From Polaribacter sp. IC073 (GTDB lineage: Bacteria; Bacteroidota; Bacteroidia; Flavobacteriales; Flavobacteriaceae), in the NCBI RefSeq assembly GCF_007997075.1, contig NZ_VORS01000008.1, positions 1-64,000 of the forward strand: a DNA stretch of 64,000 nucleotides, read 5' to 3'. Positions within the stretch are counted from its first letter, which is position 1. Every line of letters begins with the position of its first letter. Under the pieces are notes generated by a model that was not told the DNA's origin, made no database searches, and saw nothing but the letters and a program-made list of their open reading frames with translations. Below, in pieces: positions 38,901-47,900 of the stretch. The position numbers and the translations under genes were made by a program.

Positions 38901-39734
38901 AAAAGAGTTACAGATGTTCCAGATGCAGTTGATAGCAATGGTCTTTTTGATCCTTCTACTAACAGACCTTCTAATAGAATTCCAGAAGGAAGTGCTAGTA
39001 ATCAAAGAGCTATTTCTACCTCAGGGAATAATAGTACAACTAATTTTGGTGTAGATGCTTATGCGGTTATAACAACTTTAGATTTAACTGCTTCCAACCC
39101 GCTCATTAACGGTACAGATACTTATAAATATGCTTCATTTTGGACAGAAAGACGTTATGGAGATGGAGATATTGCTACAATAACGATATTAGCATCCACG
39201 GCTTATACAGGAGATCCAGCAACAACAACATGGTCTATTTTACCATTACATACAGGTAAGATAGCTAAAACTTCAGATGGCCGAAAATATGTACATGGAG
39301 CAGTAGATCTAACCTCATTTGCCAATAGTAGTAATGGTTCTAACGTAACTTTAGCTTATCGCTATCAAGGTAGCACGACTGCACATAGTGGAGCCAATAG
39401 AAATGGAACGTTTTATTTTTCTGATTTACAATTTTATGTACAATCGGTGCCGCTATCTGTTCCGTTATATATTTCGGAAAGTGCATTAAATCAAAGGATT
39501 GAGGTTTATCCAAATCCTACAAATAGAATTTTGAATATTGATGTTTCAGATGCAGCAATACAAATTAAAATGGTGCAACTTATCGATGTTTCTGGAAGAG
39601 CTATTTACACTAGTAAATATACAAATACAATTAATGTAAGTAATTATTCAAAAGGAATCTACTTTTTAAAACTAGAGACCACAGATGGTAGAGTGCTTAA
39701 TAAAAAAGTAGTTGTAAATGCCACAAAGTATTAG
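35925..39734 (+). CDS. Secreted PL8 chondroitinase ABC-like lyase with novel N-terminal module and T9SS sorting domain
   Basis: A 1269-residue secreted protein. Signal peptide (1-20); a ~145-residue module (about 22-168) found twice more in the next gene; PL8 helical and beta domains (about 175-970); a DUF5017-like jelly-roll (about 985-1170, STAYTGDP); and a T9SS type A sorting domain (about 1190-1269, VYPNPTNRILNI to the end). Catalytic residues line up with chondroitinase ABC I: His403 and Tyr410 in FHHWTAYNNY, Arg463 in AGRNPQ, Glu554 in WGSEAY, with NRYGRYQS and WNWNYNPGTT after it. It would cleave uronate-GalNAc links by beta-elimination at the cell surface or outside. Substrate choice among chondroitin, dermatan and hyaluronan is not fixed by these motifs. 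Confidence 0.88.
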   Translation: MKHIYPLTLLFLIVVNISFAQVNTSSTTWDPIGNVVITTVTDDADNGDGVGDGATFVDGQSTATGQGAAYTFGGTMQLGESITISTYTYNRNSSYVNLKVELYNKTNSRVLKTSPIIKHDGNDTTPVNTTLSYTAVSADNGDVLQIRYIRTDNGNTARDFAIDNILLVGPCPFTVTPDLPLIASNATIEAEINTAVDRFSDRYLGTNTPSANELSSAENAYAALNINVSGGTITGNTPSNFKEASFLKTFAKQLKFNPTDTNIKTKANNTVWWFSKQFCSGDLAIDNQLYSYEDFARPASLLKDFLDLNVKSLFEYTLYKHSVEFEHFWEPTFDTNYQINNNAINTDMIFNISDVMLAYSLWHNTPEERYRYMRAYKRFINRFFSYTSGTSEGIKVDGSGFHHWTAYNNYMYAYNTAANILSYLSGTSFQVDQANYQVFRNAFLTQYIQANDAGIQALSTAGRNPQSRTRPLSQSTLKRIAVVGGDILGLSTADPIFAGMHNRIYGSDAEFNYSTVAPFTEGFFQFNHAMAAAYRKNGWVVFNKGFSSNMWGSEAYPPQNRYGRYQSYGAQEVIYPGNKETGNGYDVNTWNWNYNPGTTVIRLPWANLHAERGRLDEEQQKRFVGALNLKNKGSELLTNNHGDYGMFAMDFQEKEGQGFSTTHSSENHNNTFTFKKSNFYFDDIIVCLASGINNNDTSNETITTLYQRLDNKGVSPNVNGVNQASSGEITYGGASNNWLLSNYNTGFYLLPGNHSLKVKKEVQQTPNQNQIWPVDFSSNPTATYYTGYIDHGTNPSNENYEYILMPNSNATAMQSLHTEIQGGNKPYVVHQQNANAHIVAHKAKDVWGYAFFNATVNLPYDKVTGVNASCLVMTENNNSTGRLLLSVVEPDVGFNSRSYSPSISVTKQITLKGEWTLTQSYDGVSIISSSAAETVVQFDLVNGLSKEILLEVVDYVNPDYPVVFYEDFQFDAGHGFTKQVVSQGGQATSEIMKRVTDVPDAVDSNGLFDPSTNRPSNRIPEGSASNQRAISTSGNNSTTNFGVDAYAVITTLDLTASNPLINGTDTYKYASFWTERRYGDGDIATITILASTAYTGDPATTTWSILPLHTGKIAKTSDGRKYVHGAVDLTSFANSSNGSNVTLAYRYQGSTTAHSGANRNGTFYFSDLQFYVQSVPLSVPLYISESALNQRIEVYPNPTNRILNIDVSDAAIQIKMVQLIDVSGRAIYTSKYTNTINVSNYSKGIYFLKLETTDGRVLNKKVVVNATKY

Positions 39735-39747
39735 CATTGAACAGAAT

Positions 39748-39805
39748 CACCCCTAACATTGAGCATCTAGCACCACATAAATACTGGTAATTAAACCTAA
39801 TTTTA
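39748..39805 (+). promoter_or_regulatory. Putative HTCS-binding direct repeat and promoter
   Basis: CACCCCTAAC (39748) and AGCACCACAT (39769) are 21 bp apart and each matches six of ten positions of the repeat unit CACACCTCTT seen at 41.25 kb. A TAATTTTA box lies at 39798-39805, 29 bp after the second half-site start, the same distance as at 41.25 kb. The half-sites are degenerate. Confidence 0.4.
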
Positions 39806-39850
39806 TTGTCAATAGAAAAAACACAGATTAATAACCTTTAAATTTTATTT

Positions 39851-41128
39851 ATGATGAAAAAAATTACTCAAAAATTATTCTTTTTTATAATTGCTGTAAT
39901 GGGAATTTCCATTACAACAGCTCAAGTTCCTGCAAACGGTCTTTGGTCTCCAGTTGGTAATACAACGATGTCTGAAGTTTCAGATGATGGAGATAACGGA
40001 GACGGTGCTAATGATGGGGCTTTATTTTTTGATGGACAGGATGCTGTACCAGATTTAGGAGCAAAATTCACCTTTAATGGAACTATGGAAGATGCAACTG
40101 TTTATGCTATTGTAACAAATGTATATAATATTAGAAGTTCTTACGTGAATTTTATAGTTTCTTTACATAATAAAACAGATGATGTTCAATTAGCTGCGTC
40201 TTCTACTATTTCTTTAGGAAATGGTGCAACTACGCAAGCAGTCGAAACTGTAAGTTTAACCTATACAGCTGTTGCAGATGATGCTGGAGATGTATTAGAA
40301 TTAAGATACATAAGAGTTGAAAATAACTCAGGTCGTGATTTTGCAATAGACAATGCGAGTTTAAATGGAACATTTGTAACAGAAGCTTTATCAGCTGTTT
40401 CTCCTAACGGTTCATGGAGTGTTGTAGATGCTAGCGAAGCAACTCCAACAATATTATCATTCATTACTACAGACGAAGATAATGGTGATGGTGTTGGTGA
40501 TGGTGCTATTTTAGTTGACGGTAAAAACACGGTCGATCCGCAAGGAGCTAAATTTACACTTACTGAAACTATGGTAGATGGTAAAAGATATAAAGCAGAA
40601 AGCACTATATATAAAGCAAGTGCATCTTATTCTAGAGCTAAATTACAGTTGTATAATGCAACAGATAACGTACTACTAGCTTCATCTGGACAATTGGTGT
40701 TTGATAATGGTGGGCCAATAAAAATTGGAACTGTTACTTATGATGCGCTTGCTGCGGATGCGGGTGATGTTTTAGAAATTAGATGGGTTAGGAGTGATGG
40801 AAATGCGGGATACCGTGATTTCGCAATAGACAATGCTAAAATAAATGATGAAACTATTACAATTAATGCAGCTGTACTTTCAGTAGCAGATGATGAATTA
40901 AGAAATGCTATTTCTGTGTACCCTAATCCTACTAGTAATTTTATTACTATTTCTAATGCGAATGCAAGCATTAAAAACGTAAAATTGATAGACGTAACAG
41001 GTAAAGTAATTTACAACAATAACAATGCAGAACCAATAGATGTAAGAAATTATTCTAAAGGATTATATATCTTAAAAATAGCCTCTAAAGAAGGCGGAGT
41101 TGCAAGTAAAAAAGTGGTTATAAACTAA
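39851..41128 (+). CDS. Secreted protein with two copies of a novel module and a T9SS sorting domain
   Basis: The 425-residue protein has a signal peptide ending ITTAQ, two tandem ~145-residue modules (about 26-172 and 180-332) and a T9SS type A domain (about 345-425, SVYPNPTSNFITI). Each module has an acidic N-terminal signature (DGDNGDGANDGALFFDGQ; DEDNGDGVGDGAILVDGK), a central SSYVNF or SYSRAKLQLYN strand and a C-terminal GDVLEIRWVR...RDFAIDNA. The N-terminus of the adjacent PL8 lyase carries a third copy. There is no enzyme motif. A carbohydrate-binding role is my inference from sharing with a lyase. I do not recognise a named family. Confidence 0.7.
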   Translation: MMKKITQKLFFFIIAVMGISITTAQVPANGLWSPVGNTTMSEVSDDGDNGDGANDGALFFDGQDAVPDLGAKFTFNGTMEDATVYAIVTNVYNIRSSYVNFIVSLHNKTDDVQLAASSTISLGNGATTQAVETVSLTYTAVADDAGDVLELRYIRVENNSGRDFAIDNASLNGTFVTEALSAVSPNGSWSVVDASEATPTILSFITTDEDNGDGVGDGAILVDGKNTVDPQGAKFTLTETMVDGKRYKAESTIYKASASYSRAKLQLYNATDNVLLASSGQLVFDNGGPIKIGTVTYDALAADAGDVLEIRWVRSDGNAGYRDFAIDNAKINDETITINAAVLSVADDELRNAISVYPNPTSNFITISNANASIKNVKLIDVTGKVIYNNNNAEPIDVRNYSKGLYILKIASKEGGVASKKVVIN

Positions 41129-41149
41129 GCTCTTTTTTAAATTATATTG

Positions 41150-41190
41150 AAAGCATTAAATCCGTAAAAAGGTTTAATGCTTTTTTTTTT
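41150..41190 (+). terminator. Rho-independent terminator
   Basis: AAAGCATTAAA and TTTAATGCTTT form a perfect 11-bp stem with a 12-base loop and a following run of ten T. It ends the two-module protein transcript and isolates the GH88 promoter. Confidence 0.9.
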
Positions 41191-41241
41191 AATTTAAAAA
41201 TTTCACTGTATTAAAGGGAAAAAAGTACTTTAGGTTAAAAA

Positions 41242-41299
41242 CACACCTCTTTATGGTCTATGCACACCTCTTGCAATTAATGGTACTTATGTATTTTTG
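41242..41299 (+). promoter_or_regulatory. HTCS-type direct repeat and strong Bacteroidota promoter ahead of GH88
   Basis: CACACCTCTT occurs twice (41242-41251 and 41263-41272), exactly 21 bp apart start to start. The second copy overlaps the -33 TTG (41271-41273), and TATTTTTG (41292-41299) follows after 18 bases. This placement of an activator site against the -33 box is what is expected for an HTCS or AraC-type activator. Confidence 0.7.
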
Positions 41300-41350
41300 T
41301 GTGCAATCATTTTTATGATAAAAATTAGTATATAATTTAAAATAACAAGC

Positions 41351-42577
41351 ATGCGTTTTAAAGCTCTCCTCTTAATTATTTTGATAAGTTTAGTTAGTTG
41401 TAAAGATTCTAAAAAGAATAATGAAACAAAACAAGTATCAGAGATTAAACCTGAAATCAATTTACAAAAACAAATTGATGATTGTGAACATCAACTAGAA
41501 ATAGCAGTTCCTAAATTAACAGACCTAACAAAACACCCAAGGTTAATTGATACTGATAAAAAAGAATGGAAAGAAGTAGGAAATGATAAATTAATATGGA
41601 CTTCTGGTTTTTATCCTGGAGTTTTATGGTATGCCTATGATGTAACAGGAAATGAAAGATGGAAAGAGGAAGCAACAAAACGTACTGAAGTTTTCGAAGA
41701 TTTTAAAAACATTACAGAGCACCACGATATTGGTTTTATGATGTTTCCTGCATACGGAAAAGGTTATGAGATTGGTAAGAAAGAGGAATACAAAGATATT
41801 TTGTTAACATCTGCAGCATCTTTAGCGACAAGATTTAACCCGAATGTGGGAACCATAAAATCTTGGTCTACGAAAATGCACCCACGTTGGAAACAGCACA
41901 TTACTATTATAGATAATATGTTAAATTTAGAGTTGCTTTTTTGGGCAGCGAAAAATGGTGGAGATCAAAAGTTTTATGACATCGCTGTAAAACATGCAGA
42001 AACTACAATGAACAATCACTTTAGAGAAGATTTAACCTCATGGCATGTTATAGAATATGATTCTATAAACGGTAATGTTTTAAACAGACACACAAAACAA
42101 GGTTTTGCAGATGACAGTAGATGGTCTAGAGGGCAAGCTTGGGGAGTGTATGGGTATACGATGGTGTATAAGGAAACAAAAGACAAGAAGTTTTTAGATT
42201 TTGCTCAAAAAATTACGGACAAATATTTAGATTTATTACCAGAAGATATGGTTCCTGCTTGGGATTTTGATGTTCAAAGCAATCCGAAAGAAGAAAAAGA
42301 TGCCTCTGCAGCAGCAGTTGTAGCCTCTGCATTGTTAGATTTAAGTACAATGGTAGAAAGTAAAGAAGATCAAGAAAGATATTACAATGCAGCGATAAAA
42401 ATGCTAGAATCTTTAGGGTCTGATAAATACTCTGCAGTTGGTAAAGCAGATTCTTTTTTATTACATTCTACAGGAGCAAAATCTTTAGGACATGAAATTG
42501 ATGTAGCCTTAATTTATGCAGATTACTACTATATTGAAGCTTTATCTAGATTGAAGAAATTAGAAGCTAAAAAATAA
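41351..42577 (+). CDS. GH88 unsaturated glucuronyl hydrolase (lipoprotein)
   Basis: This 408-residue protein has a lipoprotein signal ending LVSC. It has the (alpha/alpha)6-barrel pattern of GH88: WTSGFYPGVLWYAY, HHDIGFM (Asp126), IIDNMLNLELLFWA (Asp188) and SRWSRGQAWGVYGYTMVY. The two aspartates are 62 residues apart, as in characterised unsaturated glucuronyl hydrolases (Asp88/Asp149). It hydrates the 4,5-unsaturated uronate at the non-reducing end of lyase products, releasing 4-deoxy-5-ketouronate, the KduI substrate. It leads a gene train after its own promoter with the direct repeat, and is most likely in the periplasm. Confidence 0.93.
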   Translation: MRFKALLLIILISLVSCKDSKKNNETKQVSEIKPEINLQKQIDDCEHQLEIAVPKLTDLTKHPRLIDTDKKEWKEVGNDKLIWTSGFYPGVLWYAYDVTGNERWKEEATKRTEVFEDFKNITEHHDIGFMMFPAYGKGYEIGKKEEYKDILLTSAASLATRFNPNVGTIKSWSTKMHPRWKQHITIIDNMLNLELLFWAAKNGGDQKFYDIAVKHAETTMNNHFREDLTSWHVIEYDSINGNVLNRHTKQGFADDSRWSRGQAWGVYGYTMVYKETKDKKFLDFAQKITDKYLDLLPEDMVPAWDFDVQSNPKEEKDASAAAVVASALLDLSTMVESKEDQERYYNAAIKMLESLGSDKYSAVGKADSFLLHSTGAKSLGHEIDVALIYADYYYIEALSRLKKLEAKK

Positions 42578-42587
42578 AATTAAAGGC

Positions 42588-42666
42588 TGTAATTGCAAGG
42601 AGGAACGACGAAGCAATCTGTTAGCTCAAACTCAAAAAAGATTGCTTCGTTTCGAGCAATGACAGA
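42588..42666. repeat. REP-like palindromic element between GH88 and sulfatase genes
   Basis: GACGAAGCAATCT (42607-42619) and AGATTGCTTCGTTTC (42639-42653) are arms of a long imperfect hairpin, flanked by AATTGCAAGGAGGAAC and GAGCAATGACA. The consensus of such elements (CATTGCGAGGA...GAAGCAATCT) is a known kind of dispersed palindromic repeat. The two ends have decayed relative to each other. Confidence 0.65.
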
Positions 42667-42698
42667 GTGCTTGAAGTGACAACCAAAAAAGGATTAAA

Positions 42699-44204
42699 AT
42701 GAAGAATTACATCAAATTTTTATCATTCGTTTGTATCTCAATTCTGATGGTTTCTTGTAAAACGAATTCAGTTTCACAAGAAACGAAAAATGAGAAACCA
42801 AACATCTTGTTTATTTTTCCAGATCAGTTTAGAAATGCTGCAATTGGTCTAAATAATCAAGATCCTGTTAGTACCCCTAATTTAGATAAATTAGGTAAAG
42901 AAGGCATGGTTATTTCAAATGCTATTAGTAATTATCCTTTATGTAGCCCGTATCGTGGAATGCTAATGACGGGGAAATTACCTTATAATAATTCAGTTTT
43001 AAGCAACAGTAATTCTAGAAGACATAAATACAATAACTCTTGGCAAAAAGGAGATGTTAGTATTTCGGATGTTTTGGTTAAAAATGGGTATGATGCAGGT
43101 TATGTTGGTAAATTACATTTAAGATCACCGAAACCAATGGAAGGAAAAGATACCGTAGTTTGGGATGCTTATCAGCCAAAAGAATTACGACACGGATTCA
43201 ATTTCTGGTATGCGTATGGTACTTTCGATCAACACAACACACCTCATTATTGGAAAAACGACGCCAAAGAAGATGAGGTTACTTATGTAAACGAATGGTC
43301 TGCAAAACATGAAGCAGATGTTATTATCGATTATATTAAAAATCCATCCCCAAAAACAAGAAGCGGAAAGAAACCATTTGCATTGTTTTGGTCTGTAAAC
43401 CCACCACATCCGCCGTATCAATATGTACCAGAAAAATACTTAGAAAACTATAAAGACAAATCTTTAGAGGAACTTTTGGTAAGAGAAAATGTAGCTTTAG
43501 ATTCAGACGCTTCAGAATTTGCTTTTCATTCGGGTGCTACTAGAAAAAGAACTCATTTAGCAAAAGAGCATGTAAGAAATCATTTTGCGATGGTAACTGG
43601 TGTAGATGAACAAATTGGGCGCGTTTTAAAAACGTTAAAAGACGAAGGATTAGAAGAAAACACCATTGTTATAATTACTTCAGATCATGGAGAAATGATG
43701 GGCAGTCACGGTTTAATGTCTAAAAATGTTTGGTTTGAAGAAGCTATAAACGTTCCTTTTATTATAAAATGGCCAAAGAAAATTAAGGCAAATCAGAAAA
43801 GCGATTTAATTGTAAGTACAACAGATATTATGCCAACACTTTTAAATTTAGTGGAAGCAACAGAGGGAATTCCAACAAATTTAGATGGGAGAGATTTATC
43901 TTCCATTATTACGGACAATAAAGGGGATAAGCCAACTTCTGCATTGTACTATTTTATTTTAGAAGGGCAACCAGCTTCTGGGCATCGAGGTCTAAGAACT
44001 CATAATAATACCTATGTTATTACCATTGATAAAAAGAATGTAGAACGTAAATTTTTATATGACAATGTAAATGACCCGTATCAAAAAGTAAATATTATAG
44101 GAACGGATACGGTTATAGAAGAAAAATTACATCAAGAATTATTGAAAAACTTAAAGGAAAAGAAAGATCCTTGGTTAGAAAAATATAAAAACTTAAAAGA
44201 ATAA
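42699..44204 (+). CDS. S1 family sulfatase
   Basis: A 501-residue lipoprotein (signal ending LMVSC) of the formylglycine-dependent S1 sulfatases. N-terminal metal motif IFPDQFR; maturation motif CSPYRGMLMTGK with Cys82 as the residue converted to formylglycine; GKLHLRSP; and the second metal site TSDHGEMMGSHG. Cysteine-type CxPxR needs a sulfatase-maturating enzyme, which is not in the window. It removes a sulfate ester from a sugar in the periplasm; whether the target is GalNAc-4-S, GalNAc-6-S or a fucose sulfate cannot be read here. It lies behind GH88 in the same direction. Confidence 0.93.
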   Translation: MKNYIKFLSFVCISILMVSCKTNSVSQETKNEKPNILFIFPDQFRNAAIGLNNQDPVSTPNLDKLGKEGMVISNAISNYPLCSPYRGMLMTGKLPYNNSVLSNSNSRRHKYNNSWQKGDVSISDVLVKNGYDAGYVGKLHLRSPKPMEGKDTVVWDAYQPKELRHGFNFWYAYGTFDQHNTPHYWKNDAKEDEVTYVNEWSAKHEADVIIDYIKNPSPKTRSGKKPFALFWSVNPPHPPYQYVPEKYLENYKDKSLEELLVRENVALDSDASEFAFHSGATRKRTHLAKEHVRNHFAMVTGVDEQIGRVLKTLKDEGLEENTIVIITSDHGEMMGSHGLMSKNVWFEEAINVPFIIKWPKKIKANQKSDLIVSTTDIMPTLLNLVEATEGIPTNLDGRDLSSIITDNKGDKPTSALYYFILEGQPASGHRGLRTHNNTYVITIDKKNVERKFLYDNVNDPYQKVNIIGTDTVIEEKLHQELLKNLKEKKDPWLEKYKNLKE

Positions 44205-44211
44205 TTTATTA

Positions 44212-44970
44212 ATGAATTTGAGTGTGTTCAATATTTTCTCTATTATAAAAAATAAATTTACAGTTGCTATTTCTATCTGTGTTTTTATGTTTTGTATGAG
44301 TTGTATAAAAGAGCATCATTTAAATACAGATTATAAAATTGATTTTATAAATAAAGAGATAAGTACCGTTTCTGAATTGAAATATTGGACCAAAGATGCT
44401 AATGAATGGCAGATTGAAAACAATAGAATTGAATGTTTAGTAAGCTGCCTAGATAGAAAAATTCATTTGCAAACAACAAAATTAAGTTCAGAAGATGCAA
44501 CTGTAGAAATGAAAATCCGTTTGGGTTTTTTAAATGATGAAATTACCAGTTTAAATAAAAATTGGGCGGGATTTCATATTGGTTATAAAAATAACTTATT
44601 AAATGATAATCTCGAAAATTTTAATAAGGGCATAAATATTGGAGTTTGTACAAATGGGGCTTTGTTTATTGGAAGCCCAAGTCCGAACCAAAAAAATCAA
44701 AAAATTATTAATAATTTAAAAAAGGGCCTCGATTTAAAAGTTTTAATTACAAATACAAACAACCTTTACAAGATTGATTTTTCTGTTTTAGAAGTAAAAA
44801 CAGGAGAGGTATTGGGTAGAATTTCTAAAAAAGACATTGCTTCAGAAGAAATACTTGGCGACTTGTCTTTAATAAGTAGTTTTCAGAATCCTGAAAAAAA
44901 TAAAGTGAATAATAATAAAAGTGTTTGGTTTCAACATTGGGAAATTAAAGGTTCTAAAGTTGAAAATTAA
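44212..44970 (+). CDS. Lipoprotein with a concanavalin-like domain, unknown function
   Basis: A 252-residue protein with an N-terminal hydrophobic stretch and a lipobox at FCMSC (about residue 32). The rest resembles the beta-sandwich domain that precedes the phosphatase domain of some Bacteroidota PhoD-like alkaline phosphatases (WQIENNRIECL, TVEMKIRLGFL, WAGFHIGYKN, GVCTNGALFIG), but no phosphatase domain follows. It starts eight bases after the sulfatase stop, so it is translationally close. A binding or accessory role is a guess. Confidence 0.5.
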   Translation: MNLSVFNIFSIIKNKFTVAISICVFMFCMSCIKEHHLNTDYKIDFINKEISTVSELKYWTKDANEWQIENNRIECLVSCLDRKIHLQTTKLSSEDATVEMKIRLGFLNDEITSLNKNWAGFHIGYKNNLLNDNLENFNKGINIGVCTNGALFIGSPSPNQKNQKIINNLKKGLDLKVLITNTNNLYKIDFSVLEVKTGEVLGRISKKDIASEEILGDLSLISSFQNPEKNKVNNNKSVWFQHWEIKGSKVEN

Positions 44971-44987
44971 ATAAACAATAAAAAATA

Positions 44988-47900
44988 ATGAACAATATTA
45001 ATAGTATAAAAAACATGAATTATTTAATAAAAACAAAAGTAACCTCACTGATAATCTTATTAGGGTTTTTTGGATATGCACAAGAGAAACCAGCGATAGA
45101 ATCGTTTGAAAAAGAAGCGGTTTTAAGTAAATACAAGACAGTAAATAGTACTGTTTCTGCAAGTACAGATCACCAGAAATACGGAAAAAATTCTTTAAAA
45201 TGGTCTTGGACAGATACAGATGCATCTGTATCAACATCAAACTTTAGAATGTTAACTGTAGATGAAAGCCCTTTAGATTATGGAGACTTTTTTCCTGCAA
45301 GTCCAACCTTACAAATGAATTTGTATAATGAAACTCCTTCAGAAGGAGAAATCACTATTTCTTACGAAAAGGATGGAAAGAAAGAAGTGTATTTTAATTT
45401 ACCATTAAATTTTAAAGGTTGGCGTACCATCTGGGTTCCTATGTATGAAATGCAAGGAAACGCTCCAAAGAAAAAAGCATCTGTAGCTTATAATGGTTTT
45501 AAAATTTCTACCACAACTAAAAGTGGTACGTTATTTTTTGATGATATTTCTTTTGGTCAATTTCAAGATGACAGACATCAATACCCAGATGAATTTGTGC
45601 CTTTTATTAAAAAAGGACAAGATTTAGCAAAAGATCATTGGATGCCTTTGATGGTAAATTATGATCGTATTAAAAATATTGAAGCAAAACCAATATCGTA
45701 TGCAACAAGAATGGATTTGAAAAAATTTGAGCAAAAGTTGGATGCTGATATGGAAATACCAAAGAAGTATAGGTTGTACATAGATTCTATGCGAAAAGAT
45801 TTTAATGATTTAAACTTAACAGATAATGGGAAATATGTAACAGGACCACCTCTAATTTTTAGAAGAGAGCAATATGTGTATGATAAAGAACAACAAGGAA
45901 AAGACATATTTAACGATATAAAAGATTTAGGCAGAGTAATGAAAAAACTTGCTGCTTTTATGGAAAGAGGAAATGCCGAACAAAAAGCAGAAATGGAGGA
46001 AATGTATTTAACTGCAACAAAATACTATCTAGACCAAGGTTGGGTTGCGGGTTCTAATGGTGGTACTAGACACCATATTGGTTATGCAGTAAGACAAATT
46101 ACAGAATCTTTTTTTATGATGCGTGGTTTACTATATAAAAACGGTTTATTAAGTGAAGTTTCTGGTAGTTTGCATTGGTTATTTAATTTAGGAATGTTAT
46201 TAGATAATCCTGAAAAGTTTCACATTAATATCGATTATCTAAACACGCAATCGTATTATCATTTAATGATGATTTTCTTGTTCGAAAAGCAAGAACAACA
46301 AGCAGTAATGTTAAAGGCGTATTCAAACTATATTTCTATAACCTTAGCACAACAAAAAGAAGAATGGGGTTTTAAAGTAGATGGAACAGTGTGGCATCAT
46401 AATGGTCATTATCCTGCTTACGGACTTGGTGCATTCAGTTCTGTGCCAAAAATAATTAACACATTGGCAAAAACACGTTTTAGAATAAGTACAGAAGGTC
46501 ATGCTAATTTTAAAAAAGCACTTATGGCGTCTAGAATTTACAGTCAGAAATTTAATTGGGGATTTGGTAATTCAGGCCGTCACCCGCTAGAAGGCAATAA
46601 CATAAAATCTTTAAAGAAGCCTTTTTTATTAATGGCAAGAGCAGGAGACCCAACGGGTAAAGAGGAAATTGATACAGAAGTAGCATCTGCATACTTACGT
46701 CTTTGGGGAGATGAGGATATTATGAATACAGCTTTATTTACCAAAGTTAAAGGGATACCTAAAGAACGTCTTGATGGTTATTACAGCTTTCCTTACGGAG
46801 CGACTGCTGTTAAAAGAGAAAATGACTGGGCAGCTTTGATAAAAGGGTATAGTAAATATGTTTGGGGATCAGAAATTTATGTAACTGCAAATAGATATGG
46901 AAGATATCAAGCAAACGGAACCATACAATTATTAAATAATAAGGGTGAAAAAGGAAGTGGTTTTCAACAAGAAGGTTGGGACTGGAATTTATATCCTGGT
47001 GCAACTGTAATTAACATGCCATTAAAAGAGTTAGAAGCAAAAAGACCTTTACTTATGTTTCGATCTGGAGAAACATTTGCCGGAGCTACTTCTTTAGATA
47101 AAGACGGTATTTTTGGCTTTGTTTTAAACGAAAAGAAAGGAAGTAATGTTGAGGGACCAGCAACTCAAGTAGGCTTTTCTGGAAAATTAAAAGCTAAAAA
47201 ATCGGTATTCGCTTTTGGTGATAAATTAATTTGTATTGGTACAGATATTTCTAGTGTTGATGAGAAAAATCCAACACAAACTAACCTATTTCAAACTTTT
47301 TTAAAGGATGAAAAAGATTTAATTTATACAAATAAAGAAGAAATTAAAAAGTTTCCTTTTGCGGGAGAATTGAAAAAAAATAGTGAAGGTAATAATTGGA
47401 TTATTGATCCTTATGGGAATGGTTACCATATTTTATCTAACAATGCTGTTCAATTTAAAAAGGAAAAACAAGATTCTTATCACAATAAATACTCTGTAAA
47501 TACAGGTAAAATAGATAATGCTGCTAAAGGCGTAAAAGAAACAGAAGGTGATTACGCTGCTGCTTGGATACCTCATGGTTTAGCACCTAAAGACGCAAAT
47601 TATCAATATGTTATTTATCCTTTTAACAATGAAGCTGAAATTAAAAACTTCGATAAGAAAGTAAAGAATGATAATTCTTATACGATTCTTAAAGCAGATA
47701 GTATTGCTCATATTGTAAAAGACAGTAAAACAAATACGATTGGTTATGTAGTTTTTGAACCTGAGACAAATTTAGAAAATGGCATTTTAAAAGCTGTTTC
47801 TAAACCAGCCTTAATTATGGCAAGAGAAGACAGTTTTAATAAAACGACTTTAAGTATTGTACAACCAGATTTAAATTTTGAAGAAATTAGAATGAACAGA

